Origin: Limisphaera sp. | GTDB taxonomy: Bacteria > Verrucomicrobiota > Verrucomicrobiia > Limisphaerales > Limisphaeraceae | DNA length: 64,000 nucleotides | NCBI GenBank assembly: GCA_025057755.1 | Contig: JANWVC010000003.1 | Location: 248,001-312,000 of the forward strand | Reading direction: 5' to 3' | Shown: piece by piece, positions 37,342 to 46,347 of the stretch | How the letters are laid out: each line of letters opens with the position of its first letter | Numbering within the stretch: position 1 is the stretch's first letter | Made by a program: the position numbers and the translations under genes | The notes under the pieces: model-generated | Told to the model about the DNA's origin: nothing | Seen by the model: the letters and a program-made list of their open reading frames with translations, nothing else | Databases searched by the model: none

Positions 37342-38003
37342 GTCAGTTTCAAGTTCGGGACCGGCGTTTTGACAAACTGGACAGGCCGCAAATAGATGGG
37401 CTCAAAACTTTCCGGAGCACACGGGCCCCTACGCAAAGCTAGCCGGCCCACATGGACGGCCGAAGGCCCCAACTTGATTCCCTCAGAAAACCATCGAGTG
37501 ACTTCAGGTCCTACCCATTGCCACTTCCTCCGATCAATCCCCTGTCGCAAACCGCATGCATCCGCCAGCCGCAGTGGCTTCAACTCCCGCCACCCCGCAT
37601 CCGCCAACTCGTACTCAGCCACGTACAATTCTCCCCGTTGCGCGTCCACCACAACGCACACCCAGCCGCGCACGCCCACCTCCCACGCCCGCGCTGCGAT
37701 GCTCTCCATGCTGCTGTTTCCCAACACTAATACCTGACGCGCCAAGTGCCAACCTTGAGCCAACGCCAAAGCTGCCCGAATGCCCGTGTACGAGCCCGGG
37801 CCCAAACCAACCGCCACCGCTTCAATATCCGACCGATCCCATCCAGCTTCCCTCAAAGCTGTCTCGACCAGACGAAGCCCCGCCAACGGCCGTTCCTCGG
37901 CCGAAGCCACCACGCTCCGAGCCTGGACGGATCCATCCTGAATCTGCTCCAACAAGGCCACCTCCCGCGGAACAGCCGAAAACTCAACCGCCAACATCTT
38001 CAT
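37338..38003 (-). CDS. tsaB: tRNA threonylcarbamoyladenosine protein TsaB
   Basis: A 221-residue ASKHA-fold partner of TsaD in making t6A at tRNA position 37. The N-terminal strand MKMLAVEFSAVPREVALLE and the conserved GLGPGSYTGIRAALALAQGWHLA are diagnostic. The start overlaps the tsaE end by 20 bases and the stop overlaps thiE, so tsaE-tsaB-thiE form a tight cluster. Confidence 0.93.
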   Translation of the reverse strand: MKMLAVEFSAVPREVALLEQIQDGSVQARSVVASAEERPLAGLRLVETALREAGWDRSDIEAVAVGLGPGSYTGIRAALALAQGWHLARQVLVLGNSSMESIAARAWEVGVRGWVCVVVDAQRGELYVAEYELADAGWRELKPLRLADACGLRQGIDRRKWQWVGPEVTRWFSEGIKLGPSAVHVGRLALRRGPCAPESFEPIYLRPVQFVKTPVPNLKLT

Positions 38004-38487
38004 ACGTGATCCACCGCGTCCTAGAGCCGGTCATCTCCAACTTCACACGGCGCAGACGCACAGGCCGCGCGGCCCAGTCGGGCCAATGCTCCCCTGCACC
38101 CAGCCGCTCCGGCCATTCGATAATCGTCACTCCCTCGGTCACGAAATACTGGTCCAGCCCGGTCGCCAGAATACTCTCCGGACCCTCCAATCGGTACAAA
38201 TCCAAATGATACAAGGGCAACCGCCCCCCCCGATAAACGTGCAAAAGACTGAAGCTCGGGGAATGAACCCGGGCCGGTGAGGCCAATCCGCGGGCCAGTC
38301 CGCGAACTAGGGTGGTTTTCCCCGACCCCACTTCGCCGTGCAAGGTGATCACCCAGCCAGGCCCCACCTCTTGTGCCCACTCCCAACCCACAGCCTCGGT
38401 CTTCTCGACACTGTCCGATAGCACTCGCCACACACTCAGAACGGTAAGGCTCCACGCGCCAAATGGGAACAACGTTGGCACCGACAA
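37984..38487 (-). CDS. tsaE: tRNA threonylcarbamoyladenosine ATPase TsaE
   Basis: A 167-residue P-loop protein that cycles the TsaB-TsaD complex. Walker A is LHGEVGSGKTTLVRGLARGL, followed by VHSPSFSLLHVY, LYHLDLYRLEG, and the Walker B-like VTIIEWPERLG. The first 20 residues before VWRVLSDSVEKTE are extra, so a later start is possible. It begins the tsaE-tsaB-thiE cluster. Confidence 0.93.
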   Translation of the reverse strand: MSVPTLFPFGAWSLTVLSVWRVLSDSVEKTEAVGWEWAQEVGPGWVITLHGEVGSGKTTLVRGLARGLASPARVHSPSFSLLHVYRGGRLPLYHLDLYRLEGPESILATGLDQYFVTEGVTIIEWPERLGAGEHWPDWAARPVRLRRVKLEMTGSRTRWITYEDVGG

Positions 38488-38523
38488 CCACCTACCCCGA
38501 TGGATGCACCTCCTCGACCCTGC

Positions 38524-39447
38524 TCAACTCAAGCCCTCCCGTCGAAGCCGGTCCAACACATCACAATAGCCCGCTAGATCCCGGAAAAGGATCGCCCCAA
38601 TCTCTTCCAACACTCTTCGATAACTGGGGGCACCCCGGCCGCCCACCAAAATCGCAGTCTGCCCGGGCAGAAACTCGCGTAACCGCCGCAATTCCTCCGG
38701 TAATTGAGGATCGTCTTCCGGATAAACAATGCTCAAAGCTGCCGCTCGTGCACCAGTGCGCAGTACCGCCCCGGCAATCTCTGCCGCCGGAAGATTGCTC
38801 CCTAATTGAATCGGACGCCAACCCATCTGACCAGCCGCCGCCCCCGCCAGCAAGGCGCCCAGTTCATGAATCTGCCCGGCTGGAGTCGCCACCACCAACC
38901 GCGGGGCCATTCCCGTAGCGTGGCCTTCCATCCGACCCAGAAACACCCTCAACACCCCACTCAAAAAATGCTCATGCGCCGCCATCAATTCGCCATTTCG
39001 CCACTTCTGCCCAACCTCTTCTATCAATGCGGACGCGATCCGACACAAAAATCCCCGATGCCCGACCGCGACCAAGGCACGATTCAAAACCCGTCGCAAC
39101 CCCGGCTCATCAAATTCGGTGACACGTCCGATGGCCTCCTCTACAAAACCACAGGAAAGCCCCCCTGTAGACACGAATCGGTTCCCCTCCGCCTGACCCG
39201 CACACCGCACCAAATCTCGAAGACGATCCTCCGGCAATCGGGCGATGCACCCAATGGCGTGACCCGCCGCCACAGCCCGCGCCAACAACAACAACCGCTC
39301 CAACTCACGCTCTGTGTATTGGCGCCGATTGGAACTGGTCCGACGCGGCTGAACCGCGCCATAACGTTTCTCCCAAATCCGAATGACATGCGGACTTAAA
39401 CCCGTCCGCTCGGCCACGAGCCGAATGGAATAGCAAGGCGTATCCAT
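38524..39447 (-). CDS. CarH/LitR-type B12-dependent photoreceptor transcription regulator (MerR family)
   Basis: 307 residues from ATG 39447. The track starts six codons earlier at 39465, and residue numbers here follow it. The MerR helix-turn-helix (YSIRLVAERTGLSPHVIRIWEKRYGAV) is at 12-38. The helical cobalamin-cap domain contains WRNGELMAAHEH, an exact W-x9-E-H (W155, E165, H166). The Rossmann B12 domain carries the lower-axial His in GQIHELG (H200), with Gln where most relatives have Glu, and a closing AILVGGRG. These are the residues known to bind 5'-deoxyadenosylcobalamin in light-sensing CarH. In the dark such proteins bind DNA as tetramers, and light breaks the Co-C bond and releases them. 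The gene is divergent from a sigma-70 gene. Confidence 0.9.
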   Translation of the reverse strand: MDTPCYSIRLVAERTGLSPHVIRIWEKRYGAVQPRRTSSNRRQYTERELERLLLLARAVAAGHAIGCIARLPEDRLRDLVRCAGQAEGNRFVSTGGLSCGFVEEAIGRVTEFDEPGLRRVLNRALVAVGHRGFLCRIASALIEEVGQKWRNGELMAAHEHFLSGVLRVFLGRMEGHATGMAPRLVVATPAGQIHELGALLAGAAAGQMGWRPIQLGSNLPAAEIAGAVLRTGARAAALSIVYPEDDPQLPEELRRLREFLPGQTAILVGGRGAPSYRRVLEEIGAILFRDLAGYCDVLDRLRREGLS

Positions 39448-39676
39448 CAATGCGCAAAGATCCACCTCTCAGATTGAAACCCTCGCTCCTCCACCAACCG
39501 CGCGCACGCGACCGATGCCCTTCCAATCCGGGACAACCTACGCATCAAGACCCACCACTGCCGAAACTTAGACAAAACGCAGAAGACCATCCGGGAGAAT
39601 GGCCCTCCCCGGAGCACAGAATCCACGTCGAGGACCCTTAACCTACTTTTCATCAATCTTTTACCCACTTAAAACA

Positions 39677-39690
39677 TTTTTTGGCTTTCG
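39677..39690 (-). promoter_or_regulatory. Motif shared with the hox promoter region
   Basis: TTTTTTGGCTTTCG here matches 19209-19222 exactly. On the minus strand the two loci read CAGC(C)GAAAGCCAAAAAA followed by TGTT and TTTAAG or TTTTAAG-like sequence, about 30 bases of similarity, in both cases upstream of a minus-strand gene. Confidence 0.55.
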
Positions 39691-39716
39691 GCTGAGCAAA
39701 ATATTTGAACAAAAAA

Positions 39717-39745
39717 TTGACTGCAACCATCAAATACTGTAGACA
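39717..39745 (+). promoter_or_regulatory. Candidate promoter of the sigma-70 gene
   Basis: TTGACT and TAGACA are separated by 17 bases. The TTG of this promoter lies within the tracked ORF (which starts at TTG 39705), which argues that the true translation start is downstream. The TGTAGACA overlapping the minus 10 box could also form part of an operator. Confidence 0.5.
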
Positions 39746-39785
39746 TCAATTACGGTTCTTGGAACCCGAGACATCTCGGCCGTCC

Positions 39786-40928
39786 ATGCACCTCCAAACA
39801 ACAGCCATGCGTGTCGTAAAAACAGTCAGAGGGACGCGTCCGGGAAAGCGGCAGATCGCCGTCACCCGGTCTCGGTTGGGCACCCGCCCACGTCCCCATC
39901 CGGGCCACACGTCTCGAAAGACGGGAGCGAAACATGGGACCAACTCGACAGATCCGTCGCGAGATAAATGGACCCCAAAAATCGAAGCTGAAACTCAACC
40001 AGCCCTTGAGGTGACTCTTCAAACCACGCCCGGTAACGACGTTTGCTCTGCAAATCGGGATTCGGACGTCTTGGAGGGGCTTCACGATCTCCCGCACGAA
40101 ACAGCCAGTGCTATCAGCCTGTACATGCGTGAAGCCGGTCAGGTGCCGCTGCTGACGCCCGAGGAGGAAATCGAGCTGGCGGCCCGAATCAAGAAAGGCG
40201 ACGAAGCCGCGCGCGAGCAGATGATACGCGCTAATTTGCGGCTGGTGGTCAAAATTGCCCGCGAATATGAAGGTTTGGGCCTTCCGCTGTTGGATTTGAT
40301 TAATGAGGGCAATATCGGCCTGATGAAAGCGGTGGAGCGTTTTGACCCTGCCAAAGGAGGCAAACTTTCCACGTATAGTTCTTGGTGGATTAAACAATCC
40401 ATCCGCCGCGCCTTGGCCAACCAAGGCAAGACCATTCGACTTCCCGTCCACGTTGCCGACAAAATCTATCACCTGCGATTAGCGGAGCTGCGTCTTCAGG
40501 AAACCTTGGGACGCGAGCCCACCGAGGAGGAATTGGCGCAGGAACTTAAGACGACGCCCAAAAAGGTGGCTGCTTTGCGTTCAGCCGCGGTGCGACCCGC
40601 TTCCCTAGACGCTCCCCTCGGAGATGAGGACAGCAGCCGGTTGGGGGAGGTAGTGCCCGACGATTCGTCGCCCAATCCTGCTGAGGTGCTGGAGCGGCGC
40701 ACCACGGCTGCCAAAGTTATGGAGCTCATCAATCGCCTGCCGGAACGCGAGGCCAGTATCTTGCGGTTCCGGTTTGGTCTTCACGGCGGACCAGAAAAGA
40801 CCCTGGAGGAAGTGGGCCGTAAGTTTGGTGTGACCCGGGAAAGGGTGCGTCAGCTCCAAAATTTGGCGCTCAATAAATTGCGTCGTATGCTCGAGGAAGA
40901 TTTGCACGGCTTGGGAGTTTCGACTTGA
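39786..40928 (+). CDS. RNA polymerase sigma-70 factor, group 2-like
   Basis: 380 residues from ATG 39786, although 39810 or the tracked TTG 39705 are also possible. The N-terminal 90 residues are basic and unlike sigma region 1.1. Region 1.2 begins ISLYMREAGQVPLLTPEEEIELA. Region 2 reads NLRLVVKIAREYEGLGLPLLDLINEGNIGLMKAVERFDP and LSTYSSWWIKQSIRRALANQ. Region 3 is REPTEEELAQEL, and region 4 is TLEEVGRKFGVTRERVRQLQNLALNKLR. The LSTYSSWWIKQ form and the short region 1 suggest an alternative group 2 factor and not the primary one. Divergence from the CarH-like gene suggests light-dependent control (inference). Confidence 0.88.
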   Translation: MHLQTTAMRVVKTVRGTRPGKRQIAVTRSRLGTRPRPHPGHTSRKTGAKHGTNSTDPSRDKWTPKIEAETQPALEVTLQTTPGNDVCSANRDSDVLEGLHDLPHETASAISLYMREAGQVPLLTPEEEIELAARIKKGDEAAREQMIRANLRLVVKIAREYEGLGLPLLDLINEGNIGLMKAVERFDPAKGGKLSTYSSWWIKQSIRRALANQGKTIRLPVHVADKIYHLRLAELRLQETLGREPTEEELAQELKTTPKKVAALRSAAVRPASLDAPLGDEDSSRLGEVVPDDSSPNPAEVLERRTTAAKVMELINRLPEREASILRFRFGLHGGPEKTLEEVGRKFGVTRERVRQLQNLALNKLRRMLEEDLHGLGVST

Positions 40929-41205
40929 AGATTTCTCCAATGCCGATGCATCAGCATTCCAACCGGTTCCCATCCGGCGTCCAATAGCTGCATCACTGCT
41001 CAGCGAATGCGCAACCGCTCGAAGGAACCAACCCGGGGATTTCCAGCCTGGCGAGTCTTCCCGCAACTATTTGCGGGCCAGGTAGATGCTGACAACCTGG
41101 AGTCCAATCTACGGGAAAGAAGCGTCTGTGGGGTGTGCCGCAAACACCCTTGGAGACCCTGACCTACTCGACGAAGATTGCTGTTCTCCCGGCTTGTTGG
41201 CTACG
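40929..41205. other. Post-sigma spacer with hairpins
   Basis: This short spacer has an imperfect 20-base palindrome, AATGCCGATGCATCAGCATT, at 40939-40958 with two mismatches, and a perfect 7-bp hairpin, CCCGCAA-CTAT-TTGCGGG, at 41060-41077 without a T-run. The latter may stop the sigma gene message. The tracked start of the next gene at 41086 falls here but is not favoured. Confidence 0.4.
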
Positions 41206-43353
41206 ATGCCCGTGATGCATAAGCTTCGGGTGCAACCGTGGGTCTGCGTACTCTTCTGGGCTTTGGGGGCCTTTGCGCGCTTGCATGCCCAAGGGCCGGA
41301 TCAGCAGTTCGTAACGGTCTACGCTGCCATTCAAGAGGGTGACCGGTTATTAAACCTGGGTCAATCCAGGGCTGCGATCGCCAAATACCTCGAGGCCCAA
41401 GAGGGGCTGCGCCGATTACAGGCCGCGTGGCCCGATTGGAATCCGCGCATCGTTCGCTTTCGGCTTAACTACTTGGCCGATCGAATTGCACAAGCTTCAG
41501 CACAAACCACTCCATCCGCTCCGCTGTGGACGTCCGCGCTTCCACCGAGGTCAGCCTCAAACAATTTGTTACCTCCGACCTTGTCCGATTCACCCTTGCT
41601 CCAAGAAATCGAAGGGCTCAAACAACAGGTAGCGCAACTTCAGTCAGACAAGGCGCTTTTGGAGGCCCGGCTTCGAGAGGCCCTTTCCGTCCAACCTGTG
41701 GCGACAGATCCACGTGAGCTTGGCCGCGCTCAAGCTCGCATGCGCGAGCTGGAAAAAGAGGTCGAGCTGCTCCGCGTGGCCCTGGAAGAGGAGAGAAGCC
41801 GCAAAGCCAAACCGGAACTCACCTCGCAGCTCCAAGAGCTGCGCACGCAGTTGGAGGAAATGCGCCGCGAACTAGCCACGCAAACCGAGTTGGCCCGGCG
41901 GCTGGCACGGGACAAAGCCGCCACAGAAGAGCAACTTATTGCGCAAAGCCTTGCCGCTGCAAATGAACTGCGACGAGCCCGAGAACAGATTGCCGAGCTT
42001 GAACAGGAGATCACCCGACTTCGCAGAAACAATCATGCCGTCGGGCCGGATCCGACGCCGGCGGAAACGGCAGCTTTGGAGCAGCAACTCCACCAACTCC
42101 GTCAGGCGCTGTCAGAACAAACCGAGCGGGCCGCCGTGCTCGCTGAGGAGAACCAGCAGCTTCAGGCCCGGCTCGCGGCCCTGGGGCCGAATCCGGCTCC
42201 GTCGCACGAACTTGAGCAACTCCGACAGGCACTGACTGAATCCCAACGACTATTGACCGAACAGCAAGAACTCAATCGCCGTTTGGCCTCCGATAAAGCG
42301 GATCTGGAAGCCCGCTTGGCGCGTGCCCGCCTCCAGCTGGAAACACTCGAGATTCTCCGAGATGAAAACCGCCTGCTTAAACAGCAGCTTGCTTCCAAAA
42401 CCCAGGCCGCCGCGCAGGACACCAACTCACTGCTGGCGCTTCGTCAGACCGAGCTGCAGTTGGCCACCCTCCAGTCTGATTTGGACCTGCTTCGACTCGA
42501 GAAGGCCGCGCTGGAGCAGCGCTTGCAAACGGCGCGGAATCAAACTGCCGGTCTATCCCGTACCTACACGGAGACCATCGCGAATCTTCGCGCGCGAATT
42601 GCTGCGCTCGAGGCCCAAGGCGTCCCCTTCACAGCCGAAGAGCTGGCGCTTTTGCGACCGCCCGATGCTTTCAGGCCTGCCTCCGCCGCAGGCCGCTCTA
42701 CAGCCGCACTGTCCGCGGCAGCCGTGTCGCCGCAAGATGCTCGCGCGGCTCACGCGTCAGCCTCCACTCTGCTGGATCCGCAACTTGAGAAAACGCTTCA
42801 ACGTGTGCAGCAGGCCCTGGCACAAGGCCAGTACGAAGCTGCGGCGCAGCTGGGCGAAGAAGTCCTGCAACAAGCACCTCTGCATCCGGAGGCACTGGAC
42901 AACATGGCCAGGGCCTGTCTCCAGCTCGGTCGGCTCATGGAAGCCGAGGCCCACGCGCACAAAGCCCTTCAAGTCGCTCCCGACCGCGTTCAGCCGCGTC
43001 TTGTCCTGGGCCAACTCTATCTCCGCCAAGGTCGCTATGATGAAGCCGTAGACGCCTTTAGCCGGGCGGCCGAGATGGATTCACGAAATCCTGAGATTCA
43101 AACGTATCTTGGTCTGGCGCTAAGCTACAAAGGATTCCGGGCTGCAGCTGAAACCGCCCTGCGCCGCGCCATTCTCCTCCAGCCTGGATATGCTGCGGCG
43201 CATCATAACCTCGCCGTTTTTTACTTGCGTCGCAGCCCCCCTTTACTCGAACTCGCGCGATGGCATTACCAAAAAGCTCGATCTAACGGCTTCCCAGCGA
43301 ATCCTGACCTGGAAACTGCTCTGGGCCTGCGGTCGTCCGAACCGGCAGGTTGA
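41206..43353 (+). CDS. Secreted coiled-coil and TPR protein
   Basis: About 715 residues from ATG 41206. The track start at 41086 adds 40 residues before a clean signal peptide (MHKLRVQPWVCVLFWALGAFARLHAQ). An N-terminal TPR-like segment (VYAAIQEGDRLLNLGQSRAAIAKYLEAQEGL) is followed by a long coiled coil from about residue 120 to 480, rich in Glu, Leu, Arg and Gln. Four or more C-terminal TPRs follow (YEAAAQLGEEVLQQAP, LMEAEAHAHKALQVAP, YDEAVDAFSRAAEMDS, FRAAAETALRRAILLQPGYAAAHHNLAVFY). It is probably a periplasmic scaffold, and its partner is unknown. Confidence 0.82.
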   Translation: MPVMHKLRVQPWVCVLFWALGAFARLHAQGPDQQFVTVYAAIQEGDRLLNLGQSRAAIAKYLEAQEGLRRLQAAWPDWNPRIVRFRLNYLADRIAQASAQTTPSAPLWTSALPPRSASNNLLPPTLSDSPLLQEIEGLKQQVAQLQSDKALLEARLREALSVQPVATDPRELGRAQARMRELEKEVELLRVALEEERSRKAKPELTSQLQELRTQLEEMRRELATQTELARRLARDKAATEEQLIAQSLAAANELRRAREQIAELEQEITRLRRNNHAVGPDPTPAETAALEQQLHQLRQALSEQTERAAVLAEENQQLQARLAALGPNPAPSHELEQLRQALTESQRLLTEQQELNRRLASDKADLEARLARARLQLETLEILRDENRLLKQQLASKTQAAAQDTNSLLALRQTELQLATLQSDLDLLRLEKAALEQRLQTARNQTAGLSRTYTETIANLRARIAALEAQGVPFTAEELALLRPPDAFRPASAAGRSTAALSAAAVSPQDARAAHASASTLLDPQLEKTLQRVQQALAQGQYEAAAQLGEEVLQQAPLHPEALDNMARACLQLGRLMEAEAHAHKALQVAPDRVQPRLVLGQLYLRQGRYDEAVDAFSRAAEMDSRNPEIQTYLGLALSYKGFRAAAETALRRAILLQPGYAAAHHNLAVFYLRRSPPLLELARWHYQKARSNGFPANPDLETALGLRSSEPAG

Positions 43354-43885
43354 GTCAGCCGCCAGACTTCGGGCCGTCGCCATTCGCATGCTCGATTTGC
43401 TGAACCCGAAGTCCTCTTGAACAAACTCAATTCATGAAATGCCGAGGTATCATCACAATCCCAACTCGCCCGCGTTACAAGTGCCATCTCAACCAGAGGT
43501 TGTTTGATCGGCTTCATGCGGACGCCGGCTTGGGCTTTACACAACTGTGTGTTTCAGCCTCAACAGACGGTAGGACCGCCAGCTTCCAGTCTCTTTCTCG
43601 CCGGATGCTTTCGAAGTACAATTTCACGCTCGCTATCCGATGAGGGACAGCCCTGAAAACGAAAGACTTCTTCCTTTTGCCTTGCGCGCCCAAAGCTGCA
43701 AGGTGCGCTTTCTCGGGGCGCGATGATCCCTTGACGCTTCCCAAGCTAAGTTCGCCGACAAGGCGATGCGCAATTCTCAGCCTTTCTTGGTGCTCCCTGA
43801 ATTGCAAGGAACTTGGGAGGGAACTAAGCCCGAAGGCTTCCGAGCTGGGCTCAGATTTCAGTCGCAAATCATTTACACCAAGCTC
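43354..43885. other. Intergenic, no gene seen
   Basis: About 530 bases between convergent genes. The 117-residue minus-strand ORF at 43514-43867 has no recognisable domain. No strong repeat was noticed, apart from the photolyase end itself, which contains GCGGAT/ATCCGC pairing at its last codons. Confidence 0.4.
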
Positions 43886-45349
43886 TTAAGCGGATTTCGA
43901 GATCCGCCCCATCGAATCCCATGCCACCAAGGCAGCTTGGCGAGCTGAGGCGTGACTCACCACAGGTTCCGGATAATCCAAACCCAGTCGCACGCCCGCT
44001 GCTTGAAGAACCAGAGGAGGCGCTTCAAAGGGTCGATGAATCCATTGGTCGGGTAACCGAGCTAATTCGGGACACCACCGACGCACGTATTCACCACGTG
44101 GATCAAAGGCCTCCCCCTGCCGCACTGGGTGAAAAATTCTAAAATAAGGCGCCGCGTCGGCTCCACAGCCCGCGCTCCATTGCCACCCCAACGTATTGTT
44201 GGCCAAATCCGCGTCGACCAAGGTGTCCCAAAACCAGCGCGCCCCCTCAAGCCAATGCAATCGAAGGTCTTTGACCAAAAATGAGGCCACAATCATCCGG
44301 ACACGATTGTGCATCCAGCCCGTAGCCCAAAGCTCGCGCATGCCCGCATCCACAATGGGGTAACCCGTCAGACCTTTTTGCCAGGCTCCCAGGCTTGTCC
44401 GATCCTGACGCCATGCGAAATGCTTCCACTCGGGACGGAGCGGCTGTTCCACAGTGTGCGGAAAATGAAAGAGCAGGTGGTGTGCAAATTCACGCCAACC
44501 GAGCTCTCGCAGAAAGGTCCAAGCCGCTCGGGATTCCTTTGCATTCCGCACCTTGCCCAAGTGCGCAGTCACGGCATGCCAGACCTGGCGAGGCGAAATC
44601 TCTCCAAAATGCAAATGAGGCGACAGCCGGGAGGTCCCGGATACGCCCGGAAAATCGCGGCGCTCTGGGTATGCCTTTAACGATTCTACAACGAATTGCC
44701 GCAGTCTCCGTTGCGCGTGTGCTTCGCCCGGCTGCCAGGCAGCGCGCAATCCCGCCGCCCAGTCAGGCTTGGGCAACAAGCCAAGCGCGTGGATAGCGAC
44801 CGAGGATGGCCAAGTGGCCGGACCTTTAATCCGACCCGGCTCGGGCAAAGGCGCGGGAGGCTCTGGTCGCTGCAAACACGCCTTCCAAAATGCCGTAAAG
44901 ACCTGATAAGGATGACCAGACCGAGTTCGCACCGAACCAGGATCGAAAAGAGTTGCATCATTAAAGCGGCGCAAAGGTATCCCCACAGCCGTCAACGCGG
45001 CGTGAGCGTGTTCTTCGATGGACCGCATGGCAGGCTCCCATCGCCGGTTGACAAACACAGCTCCGGCGTTCACTTCCCGGCTGATCGCAAGCAATGCCGG
45101 CGCAGTCGGTCCCACGCGCACGATAAGACGCGAGCCACGCGCTTGCAGGGCAGCATCCAAGGCTACAAGCGAGTGATGGAGCCACCACCGTGAGGCACCA
45201 CCCGGCTGCCAAGGTCCTTCTTCCTCGGGTGCCCAGACAAACACCGGGACCACTGGGCCCCCCTGCTGACACGCGGCATGTAACGCCGGATGGTCCGTCA
45301 AGCGGAGGTCGAGTCGAAACCAGACCACAATGGATTTCGTCACGCCCAT
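43886..45349 (-). CDS. phr: Deoxyribodipyrimidine photolyase (class I CPD type)
   Basis: A 487-residue light-driven DNA repair enzyme of the photolyase/cryptochrome family. The antenna domain starts SIVVWFRLDLRLTDHPALHAA. The FAD-binding half has SPHLHFGEISPRQVWHAV, WREFAHHLLFHFP, GYPIVDAGMRELWATGWMHNRVRMIVASFLVKDL, the WFWDTLVDADLANNTLGWQW segment, and FNP-like IFHPVRQGEAFDPRGEYVRRWCPEL. Trp residues for the electron chain are present. It lies about 4.4 kb from the CarH/sigma pair, a partner gene of such photoreceptor regulators in other bacteria. It stands alone on its strand. Confidence 0.94.
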   Translation of the reverse strand: MGVTKSIVVWFRLDLRLTDHPALHAACQQGGPVVPVFVWAPEEEGPWQPGGASRWWLHHSLVALDAALQARGSRLIVRVGPTAPALLAISREVNAGAVFVNRRWEPAMRSIEEHAHAALTAVGIPLRRFNDATLFDPGSVRTRSGHPYQVFTAFWKACLQRPEPPAPLPEPGRIKGPATWPSSVAIHALGLLPKPDWAAGLRAAWQPGEAHAQRRLRQFVVESLKAYPERRDFPGVSGTSRLSPHLHFGEISPRQVWHAVTAHLGKVRNAKESRAAWTFLRELGWREFAHHLLFHFPHTVEQPLRPEWKHFAWRQDRTSLGAWQKGLTGYPIVDAGMRELWATGWMHNRVRMIVASFLVKDLRLHWLEGARWFWDTLVDADLANNTLGWQWSAGCGADAAPYFRIFHPVRQGEAFDPRGEYVRRWCPELARLPDQWIHRPFEAPPLVLQAAGVRLGLDYPEPVVSHASARQAALVAWDSMGRISKSA

Positions 45350-45633
45350 AGTGTTATTGCCGAGGAGCGTCTCGTCAAACGAGGTGCAGGAATCTCTCCC
45401 CCAATTTGCGCCGTCTGCCCGGAACAGCGTTCATCCGCAGCATACGATAGGATCGCAAGTTTGGGAAATACCCGCTCGCAGAGCGAGCCACACGCAGGGC
45501 GAACGGAGGTTGCACTCTGGCAGTGCGAGCATTTCCGTCTTGCTCCGAAAGGACGTCAACTTGCGCGCAGAAGCTTTCGAGCAAGCCCAGTCGAGTCAGC
45601 CAGCTTGATTCTTGGAACCCCTGTAGCGATGTT

Positions 45634-46347
45634 TCATGCAGTCTTGTCCGAACTGGAAGATGGCGAGGAGCTGGCACGCTCCACCCACGCAGTGGCGTGT
45701 TGGACAAGTTCCACCGCGTTTTTCAAACCGAGCTTTCGTTTAATCTGTTCCCGGTAATACTCAACTGTCTTGATGCTGATGTGGAGTTCCTGGGCAATCT
45801 GCCGGGTCGTCTTCCAGCGACCCACCAGCTCAAAGACCTCCAATTCCCGATCACTCAAAATGTCAGCCGGGGATCCGGTGACCGCCGGAGTTCCTTGGAG
45901 CTGTTTTTGCAACAGCTTCACCGCCATGGCATCGCTGACATAAACAGATCCGTTCAGCAACCTTCGGATCGCCTCCAGCACCTTCTCCAAGGCCTGGTCT
46001 TTCATTAAGTAACCCATGGCGCCCGCGCGAAAGGCCATCTCTGCATAGACGGATTCATCATGAACGCTCAGCACCAGGATCGGCATCGAAGGGAAACGTG
46101 CCTTCAGGTTCCGCACCAGTTCCAACCCACTGGATTCTTTTAGCGAGAGATCCGCGATCACCAGGTCGGGCTTGAGCCGTTCCGCCGCAGAAAAAGCCGT
46201 ACTGGCATCCGCCTCTTCGCCACAAACTTCCAAATCGGGTTGCCGGTTGATCAACTGCGCGATCCCAAACCGGACCACAGCGTGATCATCCACGAGAAGG
46301 ATCCGCGCTTTCCTCCCTTCCGGTCGGGGCTGATGCCGCTGTGTCAT
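45634..46347 (-). CDS. NarL/FixJ-family response regulator
   Basis: 237 residues. The receiver domain has RILLVDDHAVVRFGIA, the phosphoacceptor Asp in DLVIADLSLKESSGLE, and the conserved Ser/Lys (VLSVHDESV and YLMKDQA). The C-terminal LuxR helix-turn-helix is LSDRELEVFELVGRWKTTRQIAQELHISIKTVEYYREQIKRKLG. It should bind DNA when phosphorylated. No histidine kinase is adjacent, so it is an orphan in this window. Confidence 0.92.
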   Translation of the reverse strand: MTQRHQPRPEGRKARILLVDDHAVVRFGIAQLINRQPDLEVCGEEADASTAFSAAERLKPDLVIADLSLKESSGLELVRNLKARFPSMPILVLSVHDESVYAEMAFRAGAMGYLMKDQALEKVLEAIRRLLNGSVYVSDAMAVKLLQKQLQGTPAVTGSPADILSDRELEVFELVGRWKTTRQIAQELHISIKTVEYYREQIKRKLGLKNAVELVQHATAWVERASSSPSSSSDKTA

